This document shows, piece by piece, positions 20,641 to 32,520 of a stretch of 64,000 bases of DNA. Under the pieces are notes generated by a model that worked only from the letters and a program-made list of their open reading frames with translations, made no database searches and had not been told where the DNA came from. The DNA comes from Jaltomata sinuosa (Eukaryota; Streptophyta; Magnoliopsida; Solanales; Solanaceae), in NCBI GenBank assembly GCA_003996215.1, contig QJPP01001803.1:186001-250000 (forward strand). Reading direction: 5' to 3'. Positions within the stretch are counted from its first letter, which is position 1. The number at the start of each line of letters is the position of its first letter. Made by a program: the position numbers and the translations under genes.

Positions 20641-21930
20641 GAGGTGCTTGGTTTAACATCACGGCTCAATGAAGGTACCTCCCACTCAAGGCTCGTTAAG
20701 GTAAATGGCTTCAAAGAATGCTCCTTTCTCTGGAATGTGCCAGTACTTCTTCACTTACTGCACATTGACTTTGAAGACCAAACCATCCTCATTTTCCAAT
20801 TCTATGGCTACATTGGTGAAGACTTGAAGCACTTTGAAAGGGCCCGATCATTTGGATCTCAGTTTTTTCAGAAAAATCCAGAGTCTTGAATTGAATTAGA
20901 GCATCCAATCTCCCGGGGTAAACCTCTCGCTATAAGCTTTGTTGATCATGGTAGCGCTTCATCTGGGACTTTTAGATAGAGGCGCTTTCATAAGCCCGCA
21001 TCCGAAACTCATCCATTTCATTGAGTTCTTCCACTCTAGCACAAGCGGCTCTCTCCCAATCAAAGTTTAGTTTCTTCAAAGCTCATATTGTCTTGTGTTC
21101 CAATTTAACTAGGAGGTGACAAGCCGTGTCGAAGAAACGTTTGTACGGAGACATACAAATCGCGGTCTTGTAAGTTATCCTATATGCCCATAGTGCATCA
21201 TCTAATTTCTCTGCCTAATCCATTTGATGAACATTCACAGATTTGGAAAGGATTGACTTGATTTCACGATTAGATACCTTAACTTGTCCGCTCGTTTGTG
21301 GATGGTAGTGGGTGGCCACTTTGTTTTTGACTCTATATTTATCAAGTAGAACACTAAACAAGTTATTGCTAAAGTGTGATCCCCCATCACTAATGATGAC
21401 ACGGGGGGTGCCAAATCGAGAAAAAATATGCTTTTTAAGAAAAGATTGAACTCTTCTCCTTTCATTGTTTTGTAAAGCAACTGCCTCAAACCAATTGGAC
21501 ACATAGTCCACAACCACTAGAATATAGGTGTTCCCATGTGAACTCACGAAGGGTCCTATGAAATCGATGCCCCATACATCAAATAATTCTACCTCAAGGA
21601 TTGGATTTAGAGGAGGTTCATGGTATCGAGATATTCCCCCTCCGCATTGACACTTGTCACACACCTTTACCAATTCATGGGCATCTTGAAATAGTGTCAG
21701 CCAATAGAATCCACTTTGTAACACCTTTGGATTTGTGCGCATACCCCCATGGTGACCATCAACGGGTGAAGAATGGCACGCTCTAAGAATTGGCACCATT
21801 TCAATTTCGGGAATACACCTCCTTATCATCAAATCGACGCATATCCAGAACAAGTAAGGCTCATCCCAATAATACTTCCGAACATCCTGGAGGAACTTCT
21901 TCTTATGATGTGAATTCAAGCCCTCCAAAA
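20641..21930 (-). pseudogene. pol: Athila integrase, catalytic Glu replaced by Lys
   Basis: A 237-codon open stretch (21,215-21,928) covers the zinc-binding HHCC domain ('RACHSSPVDGHHGG', 'KVCDKCQCGGG') and the catalytic core: Asp in 'VWGIDFIGPF', Asp in 'VIISDGGSHFS', and exactly 35 residues later 'SGQVKVSNREIKS'. The third residue, normally Glu, is Lys (codon at 21,278-21,280), so strand transfer chemistry should be lost. A TAG at 21,215-21,217 replaces a Trp codon. Beyond it the frame continues with 'KLDDALWAYRITYKTAICMS' and a decayed C-terminal part with several stops to about 20,650. Upstream RNase H and RT are missing at the junction near 21,930. Confidence 0.88.
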
Positions 21931-22079
21931 CTGAAAATGAAAACTCACAATATGATCACCAAGACCATGGGAGTACATGCCCTGAAAATCAAGGAATTTT
22001 GGCAATAAATTTGAGCAAAAACAACCCCTAAAGTTAAGAAACTATCTAAGGGAATTTAAGAATGAAGAACCCAAAATTT
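21931..22079. other. Junction between Athila and chromovirus relics
   Basis: Short stretch with no recognised domain, between the start of the minus-strand Athila integrase and the first readable plus-strand chromovirus codons near 22,080. The exact breakpoint cannot be placed by eye. Confidence 0.4.
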
Positions 22080-23474
22080 GCAAGAAGGGTGCATTCCATC
22101 ACCAAAGGTTAGAGGTTTTATCCCGTGGGGGAGATGGTGTGCTTCAATATCATGGTCGATTGTGTGTTCCTGACATAGATGGGTTGAGACAATGTATTTT
22201 GAATGAGGTGCACAACTCCAGGTATATTATTCACCATGGTGACACCAAGAAATATTGTGACCTATGGGAAGTCTATTGGTGGAATGGCATAAAGAGAGAC
22301 ATGGCATGTTTTGTGGCTACGTGTCCCAACTGTAAACAAGTGAAGGTAGAGCATCATCGACTGGGTGGTATGACTCAAGATATTGATCTTCCTACTTAGA
22401 AGTGGGAAGCTATCAATATGGACTTAATTACTAGTTTGCCTCATACTTGTAGGCAACATCATTCTATTTGGGTGATTTTCGACTGGATGACTAAATCAAC
22501 CAACTTCTTAGCTGTTAAAACTACTGATTCAACAGAAGGTTATGCCAGACTCTACATTCGTGAGATAGTAAGATTGCATGGTGTTTCATTCTCTATAATT
22601 TCAGCCAGCGGAACTCAGTTTACATCTCAGCTTTTGAGATCATTTCAGAAGGGTCTTGGTACCCAGGTTTATCTTAGCATAACTTTTCACCCACAGACGG
22701 ATGGCCAGGCAAAGCGTACTATTCAGACTTGGGAGGATATGTTGAGATCTTGTGTGATTGATTTCAGGTATTTGGGATGATCATTTACCTCTTATTGAGT
22801 TTGCCTACAACAATAACATTCATTCTAGCATCCAGATGTCTCCTTATGAGGCACTTTATGGGTGGAGGTGTAGATCTCCTATTGGTTGGTTTGAGGTAGG
22901 TGAGGCAGCTTTGATTGGTCTAGATTCGATTCATGACACTATGGAGAAGGTTCATATTATTAGGGAGAGGTTGAAGACCGCTCAGAGTCAACAGAAATTG
23001 TATGCAGATGTGAGGAGAAGAGAGTTGGAGTTTGACATTAATGATTCGGTATTTCTAAAGATGTCACCCATGAAAGGTGTGATGAGATTTGGTAAAAAAG
23101 GGAAACTTAGTCCCCACTATTTAGGTCTTTATCAGATTCTGAGGAGATTTGGTAGTGTTGCTTATGAGTCTGATTTGCCAATAGATTTAGAAGTAGTTCA
23201 TCCAGTTTTCTATGTTTCTATGTTGAATAAGTGTGTTGTTGATTCGATCTTGATTGTTCCTTTGGAAGATGTGAGTGTAAAGGATAGCCTTACTTATAAG
23301 GAATTTTTCGTGGAGATTCTTGAACATCAGATTTGGAGGATGAGAAACAAAAAAGTCACTTTGGTGAAGGTCCTTTGGAGAAATCAACTAGTTGAGGGAG
23401 CTATTTGGGAAGCAGAAGCAGCCATGAATGCCAAGTACCCTCATATCTTTCCTTCTAACTCAGCTTCATCTTGA
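22080..23474 (+). pseudogene. pol: Chromovirus integrase with chromodomain, two catalytic residues lost
   Basis: It starts inside the pre-integrase linker ('GDGVLQYHGRLCVPDIDG'). The HHCC domain has 'HNSRYIIHHGDTKK' and 'CPNCKQVKVEHHRLGG'. In the core the first Asp is present ('INMDLITSLP'). The second is Ala ('IISASGTQFTS', codon 22,604-22,606) and the third is Lys ('DGQAKRTIQT', codon 22,712-22,714), at the normal 35-residue spacing. A TAG at 22,397 replaces a Trp codon and one frameshift lies near 22,765. The 238-codon stretch 22,758-23,474 then covers the core end, 'GPY'-like module and a chromodomain ('LTYKEFF...EGAIWEAEAAMNA', about residues 170-230), ending at its natural stop. Confidence 0.9.
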
Positions 23475-23708
23475 GGTATTAGTTTCCTCCTTAGTATTTC
23501 CCTCCGGTTCTAGTCCATCAATTTCTATAATGATCCTAGCATGCATTCAGGTTTTCCGAAGTTAGTTATATCATGTTTTAAGTTGAAAAGCTCAGTTTTC
23601 ATGTTTATTCTTCAGTTTTCTTGTTTTGTTATTTTGGTGGGTTGTTTCCTCTCCAGTTTTCCTTCCTTAGTCTTCATTCGAGGATGAATGATCCCAAGGG
23701 GGAGAAAT
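23475..23708 (+). other. Chromovirus 3' spacer and polypurine tract
   Basis: Non-coding spacer containing 'cattcgaggatgaatgat' and the polypurine tract 'caagggggagaaat' (23,695-23,708) directly before the LTR start TGTAACACCCC. The same arrangement is seen before 10,505 (minus strand) and before 50,487. Confidence 0.82.
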
Positions 23709-24839
23709 TGTAACACCCCATAATTCGATCCTGCTTTCAAACTTAGAAAATATGCAAATTTGGAACTTTTCAGGAATTACGAATCCAAACCACAGACCGT
23801 GGTTTAAACCATGGACCGTAGAATGGAGTCGTGGTTTGCCTTCTGCTGGATTAGCCTCTGGTCTGAGAACCACGAGTGCATACTATGGACCATAGTTCAT
23901 TCTACGGACCATCATATCCACTTGTGGAGTTAAACCTGAGGGCTGCCTATTTTCCCAGGAACCATGAGTGACTTCTATGGTTCGTAGTTTGAACTAAGGG
24001 CAGTCCTATCAACTCGTGGAATTTGATCTGAGGTCTGCCAAATCCTCAATGAATCACGAATTGGTCTATGGACCGTAGTTCATTCTATGGTTCATCCTAT
24101 TGAATCGTAGAATCTCTTCTGCTGCATGAATTTTGGCTAGGAACCACGACTGGAAACCCCGAGTGGTGGTTAATTCTACTGATCGTGGAATGCACCCGTG
24201 ATCCCTAAAGCCAAACCTTTTTACAACCTTTTTTTAATTAAATCCTATGAGTATTTTTGTAATTACCCAACCTTTTAACTACTAAAAGTGGTTATTTTGA
24301 CCATTTTTAGTAGGGTTTTATTCCCGAAGAACCTAAACTTTTCTCATTCTAGGCAATTCTATTCCAAAAGAAGAAAGAACTTCTTCAAGCTCCAAGTTCA
24401 ACCCTCCATTTATTTTCATCTTTAGACCAAGCTAGATTCAATAAGGTATGTGGATATTCAATAAGGGATTTCCTTCACCCGTATGCCCAAAAACCATGAT
24501 TTTTACATTGATTTATGAATTTATGAAATTAGAGTTCTTACCTCATTTGGGGAAAGGTTATGGGTTCAGTTTTAATGCATCAGTTCATGGTTTTTCATTA
24601 CTTATTTATGATTTATTTGAGGTTCTTTAATTGATTTCAAAAGCCCATGCATTAAAGATAATTTCTAGCATGATTCCATTAAATTGCATGATTTCAAGTG
24701 AAAATTGGCATGTTTAGATAACATGGCTATGTTATGAAAGTGCATGCCTCATTCTTCAAGTTATGAATTTAAAAAGAAAAGTATGATTTGAATTATGGCT
24801 ATGCTAAGTTTTATGACTTATGATATGAGAATTGCATGA
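23709..24839 (+). repeat. Chromovirus LTR, first part (split by insertion)
   Basis: It starts TGTAACACCCC and is interrupted at the CATGA target site. The remainder is at 41,355-42,381, giving a rejoined length near 2,158 bp, in line with the 2,033-2,120 bp of its relatives. It carries a U3 palindrome-rich part (about 23,775-24,200, 'ccgtggtttaaaccatgg' and related words) and a splice-donor-like 'aaggtatgtgg' at about 24,443. I see no clear TATA box. Confidence 0.9.
24835..24839. repeat. Target-site duplication CATGA, left copy
   Basis: CATGA directly precedes the left LTR end of the 16.5-kb element and recurs at 41,350-41,354 directly after its right LTR end. Confidence 0.9.
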
Positions 24840-27800
24840 TGTTTTATGGGAAAAATGACTTTATGGGTATTGAAAATCATTTTGAAAATCTAATTTAAAG
24901 TTTCAAAATGTTTTCAATTAAAGCAAGAGTCGCCACTTAGTTTTTATAAAGTAAAAACTAAGAGAAACTTATAAGGATTTTCAAAACCCCAAAACAGATA
25001 AAGGTTTCAAAAATGGAGTGATTAAGGGTATGGGTTCAGGTTAATAATCTTCGAAGGGTGTTAAGGCACCAAGAGTATCCGCTAACTCGCGGTTGCCCAG
25101 GCTTGTTAAAAAAACTAATTATGACTAACTTTTGGAAAAAAACAACTTGTTCATTTTAACTTGATTTTGAGAAACGTAGCAAATGAGACGTGATTAGAGG
25201 AAATTAGTAATTGTAGTTTAAAAAATGGAAACACATGAAGAGTTGGTTCAAAAGAGGAAGAACATGCATGTTTTTGATAGTTTAAAACATAAAATATTTA
25301 ATCATTTTATACGAAAGTGATTCACAAGAAAAGCATTTACTCATTAGGGGTAATTCAACTAAGGTTTAAGAAGTCAGTCCAAATTAATAACAATTAATCC
25401 TAGACTAAACAATACAAGAGTTAAAGAGAATATAATTAAGCCCTTGGCTAATTTTTGAACCTATCCTAAAATCTAGTTTGTGGGCCCTCTTTAGGCCCAC
25501 CGCCGTTCTCTTTGAGACTTTTAGCCCAATTTCTTCAGAGTTCAGTTCCTTTTGGACTGTTACACCATTACTGCGTGCATGGGCCTTGCACATTTTTCAT
25601 TCTTTCTCCAATCCTATAGTTAATTCTGCTTTGCTCCATGAAATCAGTCCTTTTAGGACTTTGGGATGGACTGATTCGGTGGTGTTGGGCTAGGCTCAAC
25701 TGGAAATGCAGGGAGAGATGTGAGTCCAAGTGGACACAGATGTCATATGTGAGAAAGAAAGAGAAAATGATTAGTAATAGATTATGTTAATTTGCAAATA
25801 TAACACAATCATACAAAGAGATGAAACAAAACTGATTGCTAGTGCTATATGTTAAAAGAAAGTCCTAATCGCACAAGTGTTTTTATCCTTTATACGAAAG
25901 AGAAACAAAAGCTCACTGAGATTCGCAAAGGTTAAGCCTAGCGTTTTTTAAAGAACCTTCAAATTTATCTTAAGATTGCAACAAACATTGCAAGATGCCA
26001 AGCATGGAGATATTTACACAAATAAAGGGATGCCATAGGTTTTTGATACATTTTCAACAATGAGCAGAATCATAGAAAAACCGTAGGAAGACTTTATCAC
26101 AAGTTGTTATCTTCTTAACAAAGAATCATGCTCAAGTTTTACAATGAAAGCGAAGATGATCAGTAAAAGAGGCAAGCTAATTTGTTCATTTAATGACAAA
26201 ACACAATAGGATTTCAGGCTATATGGACTCTATTCTTAATTCCAGACAAACTCAAACACCAAAGCCATAACAAGATTTAACCTCGATTCGAACATACTAA
26301 AGAGGCGGTTTCAAATAGATAGAAGCCATAAGAGACACATAGATTTAGATACACCTCACAAATTTGAGATAGGTAATTTCAACAGTCAAGTAATGCATTG
26401 TTATTCCAGATTTCATTTTTTTATAAGACAAGTTTAATTAAAGGCGGAATCACACAATCAAGAGCAGCTATAGGGAGAAAGGCAAAACAAATAACTTATG
26501 CTTAATAGTTGACATGCTACAATGAGGAAGACGAAGAGAAAATATATAGAAGAGATCACTCTTTAGATCAAATAGCTGAAACTTGGAACACAAAGATGAT
26601 AGAGCAGAAATCGCATAACAATATGGTCCCTATAAAATTTTCCTCTCTTAATTGTTTTCAAATAATGAGTTTGGGTGGATTAAACATACTTGAAAAAGGA
26701 AAGAAAAAGAGGCAAGTTCATGATCAATACATTGGAGAAGAGCATAGAAAATAAAATAAAATTAAGAAAACTTGAATCTATTCCGACTTCTACTCAGACA
26801 TCACACCACATGAGAACATAGCCAATGAATATGAATCAGACAAAGGGAGCAAGAAAGAACCCTAACAGACTCCTCCTAAAAAACAGACCCAGGCTGGTTT
26901 TATCAGGTATAAATGTTCATATTGACTTTCAAAGATGAAAGTATATCATAAAGAGATATATTTCATCCCTAGTCTTTCATTCAAAGGAACACATGAAGAC
27001 CAAGATACAACAACCATGCTTCAAACAACTTCTAGATACGGTAAGATATATTCAAATTCAACAAAATAAACTTTATCGCTTCTTTTTCTAAGATACTATC
27101 TCAACACCAGACGATATCATGCAACTCCATCTAAGAAAAAATAGAGAAAGAGAAAACACAACTTATAATCACAACAACGACAACCTAAAACCAACAGTAT
27201 ATTTATCAAAAAAAAGAAAAGAAAAGAAAACAGACAAGCCTACATTATCGAAAAGAAAATGAAGAAGAGAAGAACATAGCAAAGAAAGAGATGAGAGATT
27301 CACCTTTTTTCAGAGCAGCGACTGAGACCACAAGCTTAAACAAAGAACTTTACCACCGCCGGAATTAGTAATATCCTCACTGAACTCTAATTTTTAGTGT
27401 TTTTGATTCTACTAGTTGATTCGGTTACGTAGGGTTAGAGAAACGCTTCCCCAAAACCCTCAATTTTTCCCCAAATCAGTTGAGCTCATATGCAGCAAAA
27501 GGAGGGCTATTTATAGGGGAAATCTTGGGGGTGAAAAGAGAGGAGAAAATGAAAGGGTATTTCAGGGAAAAGGGTTGAAGGAAATTTGAATTCCTTCAAT
27601 GGATAAGGCTGAATCATCAATAAATGGTACAAACTCTTACCAATTTCCATGGATTTCGCAGAGAAATCAACACCTAGGCAATTTATAGAATATTCAGGGC
27701 TGCCAACTCGATTTTTGATGGAGCTAAGGACGGCGTTTGGGAATTTTAATAGAGATGATGAGGGTTATGAAGTTTTTGTATCTGCTGTTGTTTTCTTGCA

Positions 27801-28677
27801 ACTGTGAACGGATTAGGGTTGAGAGAGAAAGAGGTAGATAAGATGAAGATGAGAGATGGTGAGTTGTTGTTGTACTGGTCGCGTGAGTGTGAGAGGTGCG
27901 TTCTCTTCTGTGGATTTGAAGATTCGTGAGGTGCGTTTGAGAGAGAATATAAGCGGTGGGTGAGGAAATATGTGGAAAAATATATGTAGTGAGTATATGT
28001 ATGTGTGTATGAGCTGATGAGAATAGAGGGGTTTTAGCCGGGTTATGGATATTTGAGGTGGCCTGGGAGTGGGCTAAGGCAGCAAAATGAAGTGGGCCGG
28101 TGGGTTTTGGGTGTTTGCAGGCCCAAAAGCTGGCAGATGACAAAGGAGTTATAAGGGGGGTTCAGAATATGGCCACATAAAAATGTGGCCATTTTAAATT
28201 CAAGAAATAGCCAAATTAGGAGTAATTAGGTGCAATTCGGCTAGGATTGAAATAGTTTAAGGAATTAGGCTAGGATTGGAATAAAAGTGAATTAATTACA
28301 ATTAACCTCGAGCTTTAATAAATTAAAACAAATAAAAATAATTAATGTATTTAACACGTAATTACCTGTTTTACAATTACGAAATTAATTTATTCAATTA
28401 ATTTCTCATTTGAATTAATTTGGAGGAAAATCAAGCCTTTAATCTTTTAAAAGGATTTTCTTACGAAATTAAACTCTAAAATAATTCTTTAAGTAAACTT
28501 ATATGAATTCCACGTAATTAAACATGAAAGACATAAATTATTTCTCAGAACTATTATACAGCTTATGTGGAAAATATTTTATCCTTTTCCACGAAACAAT
28601 TATTTTAAAAATTGTTTAAAATTCAGGAAGGCTCAAGATTAATTCGTAATGTGGAGGGTAAAAATTGGGTGTCAACA
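24840..28677 (-). repeat. Left LTR of the 16.5-kb element (3' LTR, 3,838 bp)
   Basis: It pairs with 37,664-41,349 over its whole length with high similarity. Minus-strand ends are TGTTGACACCC...AAAACA. It is 152 bp longer than its partner, largely because the partner lacks several short segments. It holds a TATA box at 27,508-27,516. A 139-codon open frame (27,724-28,143, minus) has a counterpart of 117 codons in the other LTR, but is low in complexity (Ser/Thr/His-rich) and I do not treat it as a gene. Confidence 0.93.
27508..27516 (-). promoter_or_regulatory. TATA box in the 3' LTR of the 16.5-kb element
   Basis: Minus-strand 'cccctataaatagccctcc' is a strong plant TATA box. The corresponding place in the 5' LTR (about 40,228-40,236) reads 'cccctaaaaatagccc', which lacks the TATA core. 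Confidence 0.62.
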
Positions 28678-29190
28678 ACTGTCCATCCCTTTGAGTAGGG
28701 TGAGTTTAATGAACCCTGGTCAAAGGGAATTGACATTCCAAATTTTATCCGACCACAGGTCCATCTTCAGGAAGCGATTGGTTTTAGCACGAATTTCAAG
28801 GAATCATGGGCGAACTTTGGTATTGAGTTTCCTACATATCCCGAGTTACATGGAAATTCATTCCACTTGTAGTTCAAGATGCTTGATTTTATGCACGATT
28901 TTCAAAGAATTCTAAAGTATCCCAGTTTTTAGAGCACGAAGAGACTGAGAAGCTGGGGAGTAAGAGGATTGGGGGGTTTGGAATGCAGCCGAGTTTTCAG
29001 AAAAGAGCCCGCCTATATATCCCACGACTTGAGAATCAGGATGCTTGTAGTTCGACTCAATCGGTGTAAAAGGTAATCTTTATGTTAAGACAACCTTTTT
29101 CTCTAGATGAGTGATGAATAAGTTGAGCCATAGAAAAGAGGCTTGTAACCTCTCAACTATGAATGTGGTGCACTTCACACCCATTAGATA

Positions 29191-29655
29191 GAGGTGGCTT
29201 ACAGATATCCTTCGAATTTCCAATTTTTGGTTAATCCTGCACTTTATCCGATCTTGGATGTAACGCGACTTACAGATTTCCCTTGAATTGCTAGACTTTG
29301 GGTAGTCCTGCACAATATCAACGTGGATATGTCGTGGCTTATAGATAACCCTTGGACTATCACTTTTTGGTAGTCTTGCAGTTTTATCCAATTTCGGATA
29401 TTATTGTGACTTACGCATTACCCCTGAATTGTCAATCTTCAGGTGATCCTGCACACTATCCATTTTAAGATATCTACATCTTACAGATAACCCTTAGTCT
29501 GTCAAGTTTTGGGCAATCTTGTACACTGTTCGGTTTCAGATATCGCTGTGACTTACAGACGACCATTGGCCTTCCAATTTGGGGAAATTCAGTTCATCGT
29601 CCGATTAGGACGGCGTCTTACAGACATCCCTCGGACTATATGCTTTTGATATCGA
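29191..29655. repeat. Tandem array A: seven units of about 70 bp
   Basis: Units start at the recurring 'cttacaga' word: 29,198, 29,269, 29,338, 29,410, 29,480, 29,552 and 29,617, giving steps of 71, 69, 72, 70, 72 and 65 bases. Units are diverged and share 'cttacaga...ccctt', a central 'tttggg' and 'cctgcac'. It lies nearest to the 3' LTR. Confidence 0.85.
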
Positions 29656-29800
29656 TGGTAAATGACATTTGATTATCGGGGTGAAAAGGCCTTTGCCACA
29701 CGATCAAATTTAGCTGCATCTTTTTGCGATCGATGCTCTTGTATGTATAAGCATACTTCAGAGAGAGACTTTGTTGTCTCTAAAAAGAGTGCATAAATAT

Positions 29801-30560
29801 CCTAAACGTCATACTCCTCTGTCTCACATGATATCGGATATAAATATGCAAAATGCTAGACTTGGCATAATAAATTGGAAGCAAATACATCCTCAACATC
29901 AGATTCCTCCGTCTCACACTATGTTGGATGCAAATATGCTGGATACCAGACTTGGCATAATAAATAATAATAATATCCTCAACGTCAGACACCTCCATCT
30001 CACGCGATATCGGATATAAATATCCCAGGCTTGGCATAATAATAATATCCTCAATGTCAGACTCCTCCGTCTCATGCAACATCGGATATAAATATTCTGA
30101 GTGCCAGACTTGGCATAATAAAGGAGCACATATACCCTCAATGTCAGACTCCTCCGTCTTACGCGATATAGGATATAAATATGCTAAATGCCAGACTTGG
30201 CATAATAATAAGGAAGCAAATACATCCTCAATGTCAGACTCCTCCATCTCACACGATATTGGATATAAATATGTTGAATGCCAGATTTGACATAATAAAG
30301 GAGCAAATATACCCTCAACGTCAGACTCCTCCATCTTAAATGATATCGGATATAAATATGCTAAATGCCAGACTTGGCATAATAATAAGGAAGGTAATAT
30401 ATCCTCAATGTCAGACTCCTCCGTCTTACGCAATATCAGATATAAATATACTGAATGACATATTCGACATAATGAATGATGATAATGATAATAATGATAA
30501 TGATAATGATATCCTCAATGTTAGACTCCATCGTCTCATGCGATCTCGGATATAAGCATG
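29801..30560. repeat. Tandem array B: nine units of about 88 bp
   Basis: The unit phrase 'cctcaatgtcagactcctcc' or variants starts at 29,801, 29,891, 29,977, 30,049, 30,136, 30,226, 30,313, 30,403 and 30,513. Most steps are 86-90 bases, one is 72 and the last is 110. The longer last step is due to a (GATAAT)-type microsatellite at about 30,476-30,510. Other shared words are 'gatatcggatataaatatg' and 'ccagacttggcataataa'. Confidence 0.9.
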
Positions 30561-30694
30561 TTGAGGGTCGATCCTGCACAGCAAGTGCGACTTAGGGACG
30601 CCTATGAATGTCATCCTCTTTGCAACTGGCGGGTAGAGGGAAATAGTCTTTTCAAGGGATATATATTTGCGGTATTGATGATGATAGTCCTATC

Positions 30695-31060
30695 GACGTG
30701 CAAATATGAATGGCCCTCTCGGCATGGTCCTCTTGACATGCAAATATGAATGGATCTCTCGGCATGGTCCTCTTGACATGCAAATATGAATGGCCCTCTT
30801 GACATGAAAATACGAATGGCCCTTTCGGCATGGTACTCTTGACATGCAAATACAAATGGCCCTCTCAGCATGGTCCTCTTGACAAGCAAATATGAATGGC
30901 CCTCTCGGCATGGTCCTCTTGACATGCAAATATAAATTGCCCTCTCGGCATGGTCTTCTTGATATGCAAATATGAATGGCCCTCTCGACATGGTCCACTT
31001 GACATACAAATATGAATGGCCCTCTCGGCCTGGTCCTATTGACATGCAAATATGAATGTG
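30695..31060. repeat. Tandem array C: ten units with an exact 40-bp period
   Basis: Units start at 30,695, 30,735, 30,775, 30,801, 30,841, 30,881, 30,921, 30,961, 31,001 and 31,041. Every step is exactly 40 except the third, a 26-base short unit. The consensus runs 'gacatgcaaatatgaatggc' then 'cctctcggcatggtcctctt'. Copies differ by only a few bases, so this is the youngest of the arrays. The 144-, 129- and 67-codon minus-strand frames here exist because the repeat lacks stops. Confidence 0.95.
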
Positions 31061-32520
31061 GATGATTGCGCAGTGGCATGCGTAGCAGTTGAAAAAAACA
31101 TCACCTTTGATTTTTATGTTGTCCTGTTGACTCTTTTGTGTGTACCTGTGCTCAAAGCAAACAAATTAGTAGACACAGTATCGCTTTTACTAGCAACCAC
31201 AATCAAACTTTGAAGAACTTTAAAGACAATGTTTATGAAGTTAATCAAAAAAAATGTGCAGGAAATGGTCGTTCCCATTTCTGGGGATAGACATAAATAC
31301 CATTTTTGAACATTGTCCGTTCGTGGTGACTTTTGATTTGTTGGGGATTGGCAGAGAACGTCATCTATCTCTTATTTGGTGTCCTAATTTGAAGCTAACC
31401 GAATGTTTTGGTCTCCTTGGGGACTTTAGGATGCTGTCAATCTATTAGTAGTTTCTGTGAACTACAAGAAGATTTTCCCGCTCCAAGGACTTTTCCCTCT
31501 TTGGATCTTTCTCGTTGTTTTGTCTTTTTTCGCCAAATTTTGGGATGTCTTGGTCTTGTTGATTTTCTCTGAATGCGCTTGATAACGAAGGACTTTCACC
31601 AATTTCTAACATACTTTTAGGACAACCTGCATCCACCGAAAAATTGTTTGTTTTTGGGTGAAACTGATCTATGTTGACCTACTTTGATCATCTGCTCCTT
31701 GCTTTGCCTTTTCTGGTGCTTTTCACTCTCGGGTACTCATCGTCCTTGACTCTCCTCAGGCCACAGTAGACATAAGACAAGATCACATTAAAGGAGTAAA
31801 ACTAATCTTTTGTAAAAAAATTTTTCAAACAAGTTCTTTGGAAAACCAAGATTTTGAAGAAGGATATTTTGGAAAGGTCTCTGCTTGTTATGTCATGTAC
31901 TAGCTCAACAAACGTCCTTGATTCAAGCTTTTTACATTTATGACATACTGTTAGCAGACTACAGAGATCCTTTGTCGTCCTAGCTAGGGAATTCAAAAAA
32001 TGATTTTTGAGAAACCTGTCACAGCTGGGGATTAATGCTCCTAGGATTTGGGAATTTTTGAAGTAGACTCTAATCTCTCGGTGCCGTGGAATTCTTCGAA
32101 GTTTAATTCTTAAATCTTGAATGAAAGCTTCGTGGAAATTTTGAGGTCCTTCTAAAAATTTCTGCCCCAGTTAAAGGTTTCATGACGAATCTTATTCCAT
32201 TGGAGAAAGACTTGAAACTCTATGGAGATTACAAGATTCTTTCTTGATATTATTTTGGGTTGCTCTTCGGCACATTCTGTATTCTGACTTGTTGGAGGAT
32301 GCTCTTTGCTTTCTGAATTTTTGAGATTCCCTTCTTAAAAATTCTGCCCCAGTTTCTAGTTTTTAGGTCATATGATCGGGTCATTGTGGAATTTACGTAT
32401 CTACAAACATTCTTTTGTTTTGCTGGAAATGGCCTTCATCTTCTGAATTTTTGAGATTCCTTTCTTAAAAATTCTACCCCAGTTTCCATTTTCTGGGGTG
32501 ATATGACCGAGCCATTGTGG

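Noticed and set aside
25405..25593. 62-codon minus-strand frame repeated at 38,231-38,419
   Set aside because: Again a pair created by the two LTRs; no motif, and no evidence of selection on codons.
27724..28143. 139-codon minus-strand frame with a 117-codon counterpart at 40,514-40,867
   Set aside because: Both lie in the paired LTRs, so their similarity only reflects LTR duplication. The product is low-complexity (Ser/Thr/His/Pro) with no domain, and the frames differ in length.
29780..30433. 217-codon minus-strand frame with repeated peptide
   Set aside because: It is the translation of the roughly 88-bp array B and has no domain outside the repeat.
30695..31060. CRISPR-like look of regular repeats
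   Set aside because: Units are contiguous with no unique spacers, no cas genes are present, and the setting is a plant retrotransposon.
30611..31079. Overlapping minus-strand frames of 144, 129 and 67 codons
   Set aside because: They are translations of the 40-bp array in different frames. A stop-free repeat unit gives long frames automatically.
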